64,000 nt of DNA. Origin: Catonia carolina (lineage: Eukaryota; Arthropoda; Insecta; Hemiptera; Achilidae). The notes beneath the pieces are model-generated. The model did no database searches, was not told the origin of the DNA, and saw only the letters and a program-made list of their open reading frames with translations. Where the stretch lies: contig JAQMRL010000008.1 of NCBI GenBank assembly GCA_035578175.1, positions 7,292,883 through 7,356,882 of the forward strand, written 5' to 3'. Of the stretch, positions 31,771-43,332 are shown in pieces; positions within the stretch are counted from its first letter, which is position 1, and each line of letters starts with the position of its first letter. The position numbers were made by a program, and so were the translations under genes.

Positions 31771-32303
31771 GGGTGATTCACGAAGATATGCAGAAACTTT
31801 GGGAGCTCATTGTACATGTAAAAATATTTAAAATAGTTTATATATACATGGATCCGGAAATGCTTCGCTACCGAGTTACGGCTAGCGAAAGATTTCGCCC
31901 GGATTTCAGCTCACTAGGTGAAATGAGGTCTTCCTGGATAAAACAAGCCCCAGAACTGTAAGTTAAGTAGTTTTTGAGAAAACCAGTGTCAAATGCCAAA
32001 AATGGAGTGACAAAAAAACACATTTTTTCATCTTTGGGCACCAATAACTTTGTTATTTCACCAAGAAACATATAAAAATTTTGAATAAAACTTGTAAAAA
32101 ATTTTATTCTGAACAAAACGGTGTAAAGACAAGAATTTCAGGAGGACCTCATTTCACCTGGTGAGCTGAAATCCGGGCGAAATCTTTCGCCAGCCGTAAC
32201 TCGCTAACGAAGCATTTCCGGATCCATGTTTATCTAAACTTTGTTCATTATTTTTACATGTACAATGAGCTCCCAAAGTTTCTGCATATCTTCGTGAATC
32301 ACC
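31771..32303. mobile_element. Family F fold-back element, shortened (about 530 bp)
   Basis: Left TA-GGGTGATTCACGAAGATATG; right CATATCTTCGTGAATCACC, where family A starts in place of the last bases. The central ~490 bp of the palindrome is deleted, so both arms are shorter than in the 12-kb copy. Confidence 0.85.
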
Positions 32304-32462
32304 TTTACTTTCTCTTGCCTATATTAGTAAATAGGAAGGAAAGTATTGTTTTCATGTCGACTTTAAGAAATCGAGTTTTTACCGAATCTACACCTTTACA
32401 GACCCCCTGAACCCAAAAAAACATGTTATTAGCGATTGTTCTGTGTGTATGTGTCTGTGTCT

Positions 32463-32494
<32 letters not shown>

Positions 32495-32725
32495 TTATAC
32501 AGAATATCTCAAGAACGGAACATTGTACGAACTTGAAACTTGAAAGTTAAGTAACATGCCACTACCAGACCCGACACGAACATTTTCATCAAAATCGGTC
32601 AACCGGAAGTAGTAGTTAACTCGTATAATTTTTCACTTTTTTGCGATTTTCTCAAAAACTGGTCCTACATTTTTTTTAAAAATCACCTGGTTTACTAAAT
32701 TTATTATGCTCTACAAGATAGGGAA
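32304..32725 (+). mobile_element. Family A element, 5' part
   Basis: TTTACTTTCTCTTGCC abuts the family F end. GT repeat with GTCTGT variants 32440-32494. Stops after CTCTACAAGATAGGG, so the 3' half is missing. Confidence 0.88.
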
Positions 32726-33833
32726 AAAAAATTATTTAGACTAATTTATATAGTACTAATAACTACTATAAAAAATACTATTATAAAATTTAAAAAAGGT
32801 ACAAGAAATACATTAAACATTTTTTGTTAAAAGCATTAAAATAAATGATAAATACCATTAAATTTATATGAAAAAAAAGTAATAATAATAATTTTAATAA
32901 TAAAATTTTTAAACATTGCCTTAGAATATGTACAATTGTATTAATAGAGAAAAAACTTCTTTTTTGAATAACTAAAACTACTTTACAATAATTTTAGGGA
33001 ATACATAAACATATTTTTACTTATGTGAAATAATTCAATTACTGAGCACAGAAACAAACAAAAAAACTACTGCAATGAGGAAAGCAAAAAATAATCAGAG
33101 AACAGTTATTTTAAAACTAGGAAAAGTTTCTCAAGTTCTTGTTCGTGAAAACACAACAGAAGTGAGACACGAGTATGGACAGGTGAATGGCATGTGTCAA
33201 TGCATGCCTTATTGCTCGTTGAATTGAACGTTGAAAGCCAAGTTGAAGATGAAATCGCACGAGTGTGGACACAGCTATTGAACAACCTACCTCTAGCAAA
33301 CCTCTAAATTCCTTTATAGCCGGTTGAAAAACAAACCGTGTAAGGCCTCCCCAAATTCAAAAAATAAATACAGGTAAAGTGGTTTAACAGAATGTGAGCA
33401 TGAGACTGAGACTTTAAAAGAGTTATTTACTAATTGATATTATCCGAAGTAACCAATATGACTATTGTAGTACAGCTTATAACTTAATATTCAAGTACTG
33501 GACTAAATTAAGTTGTTGTTATTACATGTTAGTGGTTTATTTAAATTGATGTTAATTGGGTAATGAATTAAATTGAATTTATATTTCGTTTGCAATCCGC
33601 AATACTGATATGTGTTTATTTATTAATTGAACACTTTAGTCCTCCAGTATACTAATTAAAATCTTAGCTGTCTTACACATTGTTAAGATTATACGAATCT
33701 GGTAAAACGCGTTGAAAATAGCTTGATTCTTGACTGATGTTACACGTGTTGTATTATTTATTCTATCTAGCATCGAGTATATTTTCTTATCCGTTTTTAA
33801 AAAATCGTAGAGAAAATAGATATTTTTATTATA
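32726..33833. other. 1.1-kb AT-rich stretch, no gene
   Basis: No coding signature; the 60-codon minus ORF at 33117 has no domain. Possibly unique sequence. Confidence 0.5.
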
Positions 33834-34620
33834 CAGGGTGATTCACGAAGATATGCAGAAACTTTGGGAGCCCATTCATGGGTCCGGAAATGCTTCGTTA
33901 CCGAGTTAAGGCTAGCGAAAGATTTCAGCTCACCAGGTGAAATGAGGTCTTCCTGAAATTCTGGTAAGGTAGATTAAGGGGCGAATTTAAATCATTTCTT
34001 ATGGTTTTGACCTGATAAATTGAATAAAACAGGTCCCACAACTGTAAGTTAAATAGTTCTTGAGAAAAACGGTGTCAAATGCAAAAAATGGAGTGAAAAA
34101 AGCACATTTTTTCATCTTTGTTTTTACAATTAATTTTACTTTGTACTGTTATGAATAAAAATTCATTTTATCAAACATCTATTCGCTTTCTGTGTACTTT
34201 ATTTACGCCGGTTTGTTCAGAATAAAATTTTCTACATGTTTTATTCAAAAGTTTTAACTGTTTCTTGGTGAAATAACAAAGTTATTCTTGCCCAAAGATG
34301 AAAAAATGTGTTTTCACTCTATTTTTTCCATTTGTCACTGGTTTTCTTAAAAACTATTTAACTTACAGTTCTGAGACCTGTTTTATTCAATTTATCAGAT
34401 CAAAAACCGTAAGAAATGATTGAATTCGCCCCTTAATCATCTTACCAGAATTTCAGGAAGACCTCATTTCACCTGGTGAGCTGAAATCCGGGCGAAACTT
34501 TCGCTAGCCGTAACTCGGTAACGAAGCATTTCCGGACCCATGTTTATACAAACTTCTTTCATTATTTTTACACGTACAATGAGTTCCTAAAGTTTCTGCA
34601 TATCTTCGTGAATCAACCTG
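33834..34620. mobile_element. Family F fold-back element, 787 bp
   Basis: TA at 33832-33833, start CAGGGTGATTCACGAAG, end CTTCGTGAATCAACCTG followed by TA. The left arm has lost about 45 bases after GGAGCCCATT, so arms are asymmetric. Confidence 0.87.
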
Positions 34621-34677
34621 TATTATTAGGCCGAACGCCTAAGACCGCGGGGTAAAATTTGAGGTTTAATTCATATA

Positions 34678-34853
34678 TTTTTTTGTTTTACGTCTGAATG
34701 TTCTGAAATTACTGCTAATGCAGCCGGTGGATAATAATTATAATGATAATGAGTGATGAAAAAATTCCAGACTTAACCGGGAATCGAACCCGGGACCCCG
34801 GCGTAGGAGCCAGTCGCTCTAACCACTACGCCAACGGGCCGGCCCGGACTGTT
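34678..34853 (-). mobile_element. SINE-E, tRNA-headed
   Basis: Minus strand: GGCCCGTTGGCGTAGTGGTT (A box) and CCCGGGTTCGATTCCCGG (B box with T-arm-like pairing), then a body with CATTAGCAGTAATTTC. The acceptor ends do not pair and no CCA-proximal stem exists, so it is a SINE head rather than a tRNA gene. Confidence 0.8.
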
Positions 34854-35090
34854 TTAAGGGCACGTTCTTGACTTTTGCATGTGATATGTGGGAACCAGGC
34901 ATCAGATAGGATGTGACAATCGCGTGGATAAATCTCACTGTGTCGTACTGTACAAATTTCACTTTATCTTGTCCCATAAGAATGTATATGGAAGGAAAGT
35001 ACCGTATTGTTTTCATGTCAATTTTTCCAAATTGAGTTTTTACAGGATATAGACATTTTCAGACATCGGACTTTAAAAAAAAATATTACT

Positions 35091-37412
35091 ATGATTCCAA
35101 TACCAAAAAAGTCAGGAGCGGAGAAGTGTGAACATTACAGAACCATCAGCCTAACATGCCATGCATCTAAGATACTGACAAGAATTATACAGGGTGATTC
35201 ATGAAGTTCTCCCCCCACTTCTACAGCACATTGTACTAGTAAAAATAATGAAAAAATGTTATATAAACATAGGTCCGAAAACGCTTCGTTAGCGAGTTAC
35301 AGCTAGCGAAAGTTTCGCCTGGATTTCAGTTCACCAGGTGAAATGAGGTCTTCCTGGAATTGTGGTAAGGTAGATTAAGGGGCAAATTCAATCATTTCTT
35401 ATGGTTTTTGATCTGATAAATTGAATAAAACAGGTCCCAGATCTGTAAGTTAAATAGTTTTTAAGAAAACCAGTGTCAAATGCAAAAAATGGAGTGAAAA
35501 ACTTATTTTTTCATCTTTGGGCAAGGATAACTGTGTTATTTCACCAAGAAACAGTTAAAATTTTTCAATAAAACATGTAGAAAATTTTATTCTGAACAAA
35601 CCGGTGTAAATTAAGTACACAGAAAGCGAATAGATGTTTGATTAAATGAGTTTTTATTCATAAGAGTACAAAGTAAAATTAACCGGAAAAACTAAAATGA
35701 AAAAATGTGTTTTTTTCACTCCATTTTTTTGCATTTGACACTGGTTTTCTCAAAAACTATTCGCTTTCTGTGTACTTTATTTACACCGGTTTGTTCAGAA
35801 TAAAATTTTCTACATTTTTTATTGAAAATTTTAACTGTTTCTTGGTGAAATAACAAAGTTATTCTTGCCCAAAGATGAAAAAATGTGATTTTCACTCCAT
35901 TTTTTGCATTTGACACTGGTTTTCTTAAAAACTATTTAACTTACAGATCTGGGACCTGTTTTATTCAATTTATCAGATCAAAAACCATAAGAAATGATTG
36001 AATTTCCCCTTAATCTACCTTACCACAATTCCAGGAAGACCTCATTTCACCTGGTGAACTGAAATCCAGGCGAAACTTTCGCTAGCTGTAACTCGCTAAC
36101 GAAGCGTTTTCGGACCTATGTTTATATAACATTTTTTCATTATTTTTACTAGTACAATGTGCTGTAGAAGTGGGGGGAGAACTTCATGAATCACCCTGTA
36201 TACAGGAGAATAGAACACCGAGTAGAAGAAGTATTGGACGATGACCAATTTGGATTTAGAAGGAGAATGGGAACTCGAGATGCAATATTGGCTCTGAGAC
36301 TGATTATTGAGAAAAGGATACAGAAAAGTAAAACTACTTTTATGGCATTTGTAGATTTAGAGAAAGCATTTGACAATCTGGACTGGAGTAAAATGTTTAA
36401 AACTTTGAAAAGGCTAGGAATTAAATACAAAGAAAGGAAAGTTATCTACAGTCTGTATAAGAATCAAACGGCTGTTTTGAGAATCGAGGGGTACGAAAAA
36501 GAGGCTGCTGTAAGAAAAGGTGTACGACAAGGTTGTTCTTTGTCACCACTACTTTTTAACTTGTATATAGAAGAGGCTATAAATGAAGTGAAGGAGAAAT
36601 TTGACGTAGGAATAAAAATTCAAGGAGAAACAATAAAAATGTTGAGATTCGCCGATGATATAGTAGTATTAGCCGAGGCAAAGAATGAACTAGAGGATGC
36701 CTTAAATGGAATGGATGAGATCTTGAGGAAGGATTACTTCATGAAAATTAATAAGAACAAAACCAAAGTGTTGTGCAGCAGCAAGAGTGGTTTAGAAGAG
36801 ATGGGAAATTTAAAAGTAGGCAACGAAAACATACAGGAAGTTGGGAAATTCTCCTATCTAGGGAGTAAAATAACAAAGGATGGTAGAAGCACGAGTGATT
36901 TCAAGAGTAGAATTGCTCAAGCTAGAAAAGCCTTTGAAATGAAAAACAGCTTACTGACTACAAACATTGATTTACAGATTAGGAAAAATTTCTTAAAACA
37001 TTATGTTTGGAGTGTAGCATTATACGGAAGTGAAACGTGGGTGATAGGGGCTGTAGAACGGAAGAGGATAGAAGCTTTTGAAATGTGGTGTTATAGGAAA
37101 ATGTTAAAGATTAGGTGGGTGGACAAAATAAGTAATTTAGACGTTCTTAGGCGAGTGGATGAAAAAAGAAGTATATGGAAGCATCTTACCAAAAGAAGGG
37201 ATAGGCTAGTGGGGCATATCCTAAGACATCCAGGTATTGGGCTATCAATAATGGAGGGTAACATTGAGGGAGTAAATTGTAGAGGGAGGCAAAGATTAGA
37301 ATATATAAAGCAAATTACAAAAGATGTAGGGTGTTACAGGTATGTAGATATGAAACGACTTGCGCAAGATAGAACAGGTTGGAGAACTGCATCAAACCAG
37401 TCGAGAGACTGA
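35091..37412 (+). pseudogene. LINE reverse transcriptase, interrupted
   Basis: 35091-35189 reads IPIPKKSGAEKCEHYRTISL, an N-terminal RT block. Family F follows, and the frame resumes at 36201 and stays open to the stop at 37410. Motifs in order: DDDQFGFRRRMGTRDAI, FVDLEKAFDNLDW, RKGVRQGCSLSPLLFNLYIE, MLRFADDIVVLAEAKNE (catalytic FADD), EVGKFSYLGSKITKDG, VALYGSETW, RIEAFEMWCYRKMLKIRW, LVGHILRHPG, GRQRLEYIKQI. Taking out the insertion with one TA puts the two parts in one frame. The endonuclease domain is lost by 5' truncation. Confidence 0.92.
35190..36198. mobile_element. Family F variant fold-back element (1009 bp) inside a LINE gene
   Basis: TA at 35188-35189 and 36199-36200; ends CAGGGTGATTCATGAAGTTC and complement. 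The terminal ~40 bp differ from other F copies (ATGAAGTTCTCCCCCCACTT instead of ACGAAGATATGCAG), while the inner arms are the same family. The ORFs at 35716 and within the arms are palindrome shadows. Confidence 0.9.
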
Positions 37413-38180
37413 TGACAAAAAAAAGACATTTTCAGAACCCCTGAACTCAACAAAACATGTTTTTAGGAATAAATCTGTGTGTGAACAAAATATCTCAAGA
37501 ACGGAACATTGTACGAAGTTGAAACTTGAAATCTCAGCTAGGTACCACTAGAGGCCCCGATATAAACATTTTTATCAAAATCGGCCAATCTAAAGTAGTA
37601 GTTTATTCGTATAATTTTTCACTTTTTTGCAATTTTCACAAAAACTGGTCTTACGATTTTTTTTTAAATCGCCTGGTTTACTCAATTTTTTATTCTCTAC
37701 AAGATAGGGTAGACACCATGTTTGCTGAAATTCTTGGTGAGGCTGTTTTTACGTAAAAAAAGTGTTTTTTTAAGATTACGGCTTTAATATGTATTATAGT
37801 GCAAAAATTTATATAATAAAAAATGTAGAAAATTTAAAATTCTACAATTTTTATTTCAAACATTTTTTTGTATAACGCTTAGTTTAGCGGTAATTAGTGA
37901 TTTTCTGTTTTTTGTCACGAAAACGTGTGAAAAATCGATTTTTTTAAGATTTCGGCCTTAGTATGCATTTTACGACAAAAGTGTATGAATAAAATTTATA
38001 GGAAATCAAAAGATCTACAACTTTTATTTAGAGAATTTTCTGTACGAGCCTAGTTTAGCGTGAAAGAGTGATTTTCCGTATTTTTAAGCCAAACTGAGGT
38101 CGATTTTCATTTTGCGTCTTTCATTCATGATTGAAATTAGGCTATGTTTATTTAGGTTAGTTTTTTGTTCATTTCTAATG

Positions 38181-38893
38181 TCGTTGTCGTCGTCTTCATG
38201 GATTAGACTATTCAAGCCTGTTCCGGCGTCCATCTTTTCCTCGGCCTACCAATATTTCTCTTTCCGATTGGTTTATAGAGCAGCGCAGATCGAGGGAGGC
38301 GGTCTTGTGACATTCTTACAACATGATCTGACCAATTTTTCCTGTAGGTTCTCAATATGCTCAAGAGTGGCTGGGCATCACACTCTCTCCTTATCTCCTC
38401 ATTTCGGATTCTATCCTCTCTTGTACAACTTTTCACCTGCCTCAGGAATCGCATTTCTGCTCCCTGAATTTTTGATTCTTGTTTCTTTGTAAGGACCCAT
38501 GTCTCGCTTCCATAAGCCAATGCTGGGATCGCCATTACTTTATAAAATTTGAGCAGGGTGTTCTTTCTAGCTCTACTCCTGAGGGATCGGTTTATTGCCC
38601 CACATATCATGTTGAACCTCGATATTTTTTTTGAGGATCCCGGTCATAATCATGCGTTATGTCACATCCCAAGTATTTAAAATTTGACGCTTGCTCCAAG
38701 ACTTTGTTTTCGACTACTATTTTAGATCTTATAGGCCATTTTCCACGAAAAGCAATGACTTTTGTTTTTCCTGCTGCTATTTTCATATTAAAGTATTTGC
38801 TTATGAGGCCGAGCCTATGCATCGCAACTTGCAGCTTGTCCTAAGATTCCTGTATGATTACAGTGTCGTCAGCAAACATTAAATGGTTCAGGT
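38181..38893 (-). pseudogene. LINE reverse-transcriptase C-terminal fragment, second family
   Basis: Flanked by ATTTCTAATG (38171-38180 and 38894-38903). On the minus strand, LMFADDTVIIQES (FADD box) opens the fragment. A frame follows with NMKIAAGKTKVIAFRGKWPI and NFKYLGCDI, and after a frameshift PALAYGSETWVLTKKQESKI and GRPRKRW. It ends in a GACGACGACAACGAC-type tail. Distinct from the LINE at 35064. Confidence 0.85.
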
Positions 38894-38980
38894 ATTTCTA
38901 ATGTTTTATTACTAATTTTAGGATTATTGTTAATTATTTGCATTGGCAAGAGAAAGTTGCGTGAGTGTTTTACACCAGAT

Positions 38981-39276
38981 TTTTAGTTTATGGGAAATTA
39001 AATAATAATAATAATTATTATTATTATTTCTTTATTATTAGGAAATGAGAATTAAAATCGGACTAGTGGTGACCAACAACGAAAAGATGCAGTTGTTTGT
39101 TTGTGGTACCTTACACAAATTCATCCAGTATTCCGATGAGCCGTGTTTGTTAGTCTATAGTAAACCTCTCCAAAAGTCGTCTTCGTTTTGGAAGTCCGGC
39201 GCCGAACATAATAAATTCTTCTTTCAAAGGTTTTTTTTATTTAAAAAATTCTTTCTAACTCTACCTATCACCCCTC

Positions 39277-39337
<61 letters not shown>

Positions 39338-39973
39338 TTTATTTATACTTTTTAACTTTTTGATACTGCTCCGGACGTTGTTGGTATTCCTTTTTGTTAA
39401 CCACCCTCCTCGTTTTGTTGTTGCACTAACACCGGCTGATCGACACCGCCTGCCTTCTTGATCTCGCAGTTTTATTTAAGAGTATCATTCAATCGTATGC
39501 CTAACAAACTGTACCCTTTTAATCACCATCATTCGATCACCGTGATCATTCTTTATCGATATCTTGAAATATCAAATCACTTTCCCCCCACCCCCGTCAC
39601 TTCATCCACCTATCATTCACTTTAAAATCATGAATGTTATTTCTCGATACGTTTTCTTTCTTTATCGTCCACTTAAAATTATATCGGGCTGTTGTGATTT
39701 AATTTTCATGGTTATTCTGTTATTCTATATTAAACAATTTACTATAGATTGTCCAAAACATTGTGGCTTATTCGATTACAATATATTATCCATACGTCAA
39801 ATCCCAATTTAGTACAACCTTGTAAAGTTTTTTTTTGTACTCAGTTTACTTCTATACTAATGTGAATACAATTACAATTCTTTTCATGTAATTATATGTG
39901 TTAAATAGTTACTGCAACGCCTGTAATAAAAATATTTTATTTTCTTAGACTTTTAAACATGTCTATTCTAAAA
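38981..39973. other. Stretch without gene; contains (CT)n
   Basis: The 138-codon plus ORF at 39045 is carried by the (CT)n run (poly Ser-Leu) and shows no domain. The rest is AT-rich and unrecognised. Confidence 0.5.
39283..39333. repeat. (CT)n microsatellite
   Basis: About 25 uninterrupted CT units. Confidence 0.95.
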
Positions 39974-40074
39974 TATTCACTCAATCTGTTCATTGCAGGG
40001 CTAAAATAAATAGTTATGTTTCTTATCACATGGTCACCCAATTAAACGACTGAATCATTTAAAAACAGAAGAGG
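39974..40074 (+). mobile_element. SINE-B head fragment
   Basis: ACTCAATCTGTTCATTGCAG to AAAAACAGAAGAGG, about 100 bases of the head only. Confidence 0.8.
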
Positions 40075-40287
40075 TATTTTTATTTATTATTGGTAAAAAC
40101 AAGTACAATGAATCTTATCCTATCTTATTTCCTAATACCCACATAGGTCTAACCTGTGCGCGGGTATGAGTTGGCTTATTTTATTTATTCTAATTTATCT
40201 AATTACCTCATACAATGCAAGGCATTATTCTTGCAAAAGATTATTATTAAATATACTTAATGACTCGTTTAGTTGAGACTTTCGTCC

Positions 40288-40684
40288 GTAACAGGAAGGT
40301 GGAGTGTTAAAGATTTGCACTCGATCTGTTAGTTCCAGGGCTAAAAAAATTAGTTCTGTTTCTTATCATATGGTCAGCCAGTTCTATGATTGAACTATTT
40401 AAGAACAGAAGAGGTAAAGGTGTAAAACCCACTAGTCAAGAGTTATCTCCTCTGAAAGTAATGTGCATTTCATTACAGCCTACAGCCAGACGCTGTGGTG
40501 AATGAAGTGAACGTGTCATTTGCAGGGTGCAGAGTAGGTACTTTTCGGAGGGCCTGGGATGCTGATAAGCATAGGCTACTTTTTTACTCAGTGAGGAAGA
40601 CAATTGTAAACCACCTAACTCATCGTTTTTACTTAGTGAAACCCCTAGAGGTTCAAATCAGCCTTTCGGCTGTTTTGACCTAAA
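40288..40684 (+). mobile_element. SINE-B copy without tail
   Basis: Head GTCCGTAACAGGAAGGTGG to CAGCCTTTCGGCTGTTTTGA-CCTAAAC, directly followed by the family A-derived array. Moderately diverged, with a short duplication (ACAGCCTACAGCC). Confidence 0.85.
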
Positions 40685-41805
40685 CTATTTTTGTATAATT
40701 ACGTACTTCAGCAAGAAAAAATCGCGTAAGTGTTTTACACCAGATTTTTTAAATTTTATTTTTCTTTACACATTATAGAACAGGGTACGTGACGCACGAC
40801 ATAAATCCGATACATGAACCGCGAACACACTAATAAGAAGCCGTTTTTGAGAAAATCTTAAAAAATAACAAATCCCACGATTAAACTACTACTTCCGGTT
40901 GACCGATTTTGATGAACATGTTCGAGTTGGGTCTTGTGATGGTACCAAACTTAAGTTTCAAGTTCCAATTTCGTACACCATTCCTTCCGTTCTAGAGATA
41001 TTTGTTGACACACACACACACACACACACCAATCGTTAAAAACATGTTTTTTGGGGTTTTTGGCGTCTGAAAACTCAATTTAAAAAAACCGGCATGAAAA
41101 CAATATTTTCCTTCCCTATATATATCCCTATAGGGTAAGAGAAAGTAAAAACCTACTACTTTCTATATAGGTTATATTTGTATAATTACTTACATTGGCA
41201 AGAGAAAGTCGCGTAAGTGTTTCAAACCAAATTTTTTTTAAATTTTATTTTTGTTTACACATTATAGATCAGCGTGCGTTACGCACGACATAAATCCGAT
41301 ACATGAAACGCGAACATACTAGTAAGAAGCCGTTTTTGAGAAAATCGTAAAAAATCAAAAATCCCACGATTAAACTGCAGCTTCCGGTTGACCGATTTTG
41401 ATGATAATGTTCGTGTTGGGTTTGGTAGTGGTACCTAACTTAAGTTTCATGTTTCAATTTGTTACGTTATTCCGTTCTTGAGATATTTGTGCACACACAG
41501 ACAAACAGACCAATGGTTAAAAAACATGTTTTTTGGGTTCCGGGCGTCTGAAAACTCAATTTTAAAAAATCGGCATGAAAACAATATTTTCCTTCCCTAT
41601 ATATACCTACAGGTTAAGAGAAAGTAAAAACCTACTACTTTTTAAATAGGTTATATTTGTATAATTACTTACATTAACAAGAGAAAATCGCGTAAGCGTT
41701 TTACACCATTTTTTTTTTAAATTTTATTCGTTTACATATTATACATAACAGCGTGCGTTACGCACGACATAAATCCGATACAGGAAACGCGAACACACGA
41801 GTAAA
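40685..41805. repeat. Tandem array of a ~480-bp hybrid family A unit (two full units plus a partial)
   Basis: TTGTATAATT recurs at 40691, 41178 and 41658 (periods 487 and 480). Each unit joins the 3' end of family A in plus orientation (ACATTGGCAAGAGAAAGTCG, stem-loop), about 90 bases not found elsewhere here (TTTACACATTATAGA, CGTTACGCACGACATAAATC), then the 5' third of family A in minus orientation (GGTTGACCGATTTTGATG to GAGAAAGTAAAAACC). The third unit stops at 41805. Units differ at many positions, so it is older than the 174-bp array. Confidence 0.85.
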
Positions 41806-42246
41806 ATGTAAAACTTTTAAAAAAGTACAATAATTATTGGCGCGATTCATTTACGGTACAGTAGTATATGATTTACATGAACTTCTCTTAAAAAAATACA
41901 ACAGAAAACAAAAATGAACGAAAAGAACTTATGACAGAAAGTCAGATTATTAAACGAATGGTAAAATAGAAGTAAAAAAAAATTAAAAATGCAAAAATAT
42001 TCGGCGGGTGGTATAGAGAAAAAAAATAGTTGAAGAGATTATTTAAATTTATGACATGTTATGATAGGAAGAAGTGTAAGAGAGAACACGCGTGTATAAA
42101 AGTGTGCAAACACGATATATAAGTTAAAGGTGTTAAGATCTGTCAAATATTATATTTTTGGCGTTATCTTATAGCTTATAATCATTCTGGGATGTACTAC
42201 AATAAAAATGAAACCAAATTTTGTTTGCATTTTTATTTTTTATAGA
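41806..42246. other. AT-rich stretch, no gene
   Basis: Nothing recognised. Confidence 0.45.
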
Positions 42247-42763
42247 CAGGGTGATTCAAGAAATAGGACATCTTAAAATAGTACCACAAACCTCTCTCTT
42301 TGTCAAAAGTTAGACGTAATTCTGGGGAGTGATTCTACTGAACATTTTCAAGAAACTATGTCCACTTTTACTGTATGAATCTAAGCTTTGTGCAGCTGCG
42401 GGATAACGGGGACAGACGAAGTACCAGACTGGTGTTACGTCATAACACTGTACTAATCATCTCATTGCTATTCACTAGGCAGTAGGCTGCCTAGTGCGGT
42501 GACATACGTGGTAGTTGTTTTCACTATTCGCTGTAGACAGCGACACAGAATATATTCTGTAGTTTGGATAGTACCCTTGACTACTACAAACATAATACAA
42601 GTAAAACGTTACTACTACTAACGCAATCTCTCACAGTAGTAATGACGTAATTCATTCCTCTCAGCTGCACAAAGCTTGGGGACGGGCAGTATGTCTGCCA
42701 TTTTGAGATAGTATTTATACAAAATATAATTTCTCAAAAAAGGCTTGAGATATTCAATAAATT
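42247..42763. mobile_element. Palindrome-rich element with family F-like terminus (family G)
   Basis: Starts CAGGGTGATTCAAGAAATAG. An inverted pair AAGCTTTGTGCAGCTG (42394-42409) and CAGCTGCACAAAGCTT (42661-42676) encloses the middle. Perfect small hairpins ACTAGGCAG-TAGG-CTGCCTAGT and ACAGAATATATTCTGT lie between. No matching right TIR is visible; it may be cut by family A at 42765. Confidence 0.5.
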
Positions 42764-42764
42764 T

Positions 42765-43076
42765 TTACTTTCTCTTGCCTATACGAATACTATGTAAGAA
42801 GGAAAGAATGGTTTTCATGTTGATTTTTCGAAATCGAGTTTTCACGGGATCTACACGTTTTCAGACCGCCTGAACCCAAAAAAAAATATGTTTTTACCAT
42901 TGGTCTGTGTGTGTGTGTCTGTGAATAAAATATCTCAAGAACGGAACATCGTACAAACTTAAAACTTAAGTTAGATACTTCTACCGGACCCGATACGAAC
43001 ATTTTCATCAAAATCGGTTAACCGGAAGCAGTAGTTTATTCGTGTCATTTTTCACTTTTTTACGATTTTCTCAAAA
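42765..43076 (+). mobile_element. Family A element, 5' third
   Basis: ACTTTCTCTTGCC to GATTTTCTCAAAAAG. The first hairpin is altered (CCTATACGAATACTATG). The remainder is missing where SINE-B begins. Confidence 0.85.
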
Positions 43077-43305
43077 AGACCCTCTAAAAAACATATACTT
43101 TCCACCCTGCAAATGACACATTCACTTCATTTACCGCAGGGTCTGGCTGTATAATGAAATTCATTACTTTCAGAGGAGATAACGTGTGACGAGTACTTTT
43201 ACCTCTTCTGTTCTTAAATTAATCCGTCATTTCTTTAGGCAACCATGGAACTAACCGATTGAATGCAAACAATTTAAAACTCCACCTGTCTGCTATTGGC
43301 AAAAT
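43077..43305 (-). mobile_element. SINE-B fragment
   Basis: ACCCTCTAAAAAACATATAC to CCACCTGTCTGCTATTGGC. Tail side missing. An isolated GAGCAAGAGAAAGTAA at 43317-43332 is a tiny family A 5' remnant. Confidence 0.8.
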
Positions 43306-43332
43306 ATACATATAGAGCAAGAGAAAGTAACA

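Larger units (their letters stand above)
35064..37423 (+). mobile_element. Non-LTR retrotransposon, 5'-truncated, 13-bp target duplication, carrying a fold-back insertion
   Basis: AGACATTTTCAGA flanks at 35051-35063 and 37424-37436. The element ends GACTGATGAC plus an A run. Just before the tail is a hairpin CAGTC-GAGA-GACTG (37399-37412). About 1.35 kb of LINE remains when the family F element at 35190-36198 is set aside. Clade not assigned: the RT and C-terminal style resemble RTE-like arthropod LINEs. Confidence 0.9.
34964..38980 (+). mobile_element. Family A element, outer copy, split by two LINE insertions
   Basis: Pieces 34964-35063, 37424-38180 and 38894-38980. The 5' part is diverged (CACTTTATCTTGTCCC). 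The 3' end is intact (GGCAAGAGAAAGTTGCGTGA, CACCAGAT). The target duplications of both LINEs lie in family A sequence, which proves the copy was already resident when they arrived. Confidence 0.88.

Noticed and set aside
34780..34853. tRNA gene on the minus strand (also 56709 and 53501)
   Set aside because: A and B boxes are present, but acceptor stems do not pair and the heads continue into SINE bodies with A-rich tails.
39045..39461. 138-codon ORF as a host gene
   Set aside because: Much of it is poly Ser-Leu from the (CT)n run, with no domain, start context or splice structure.
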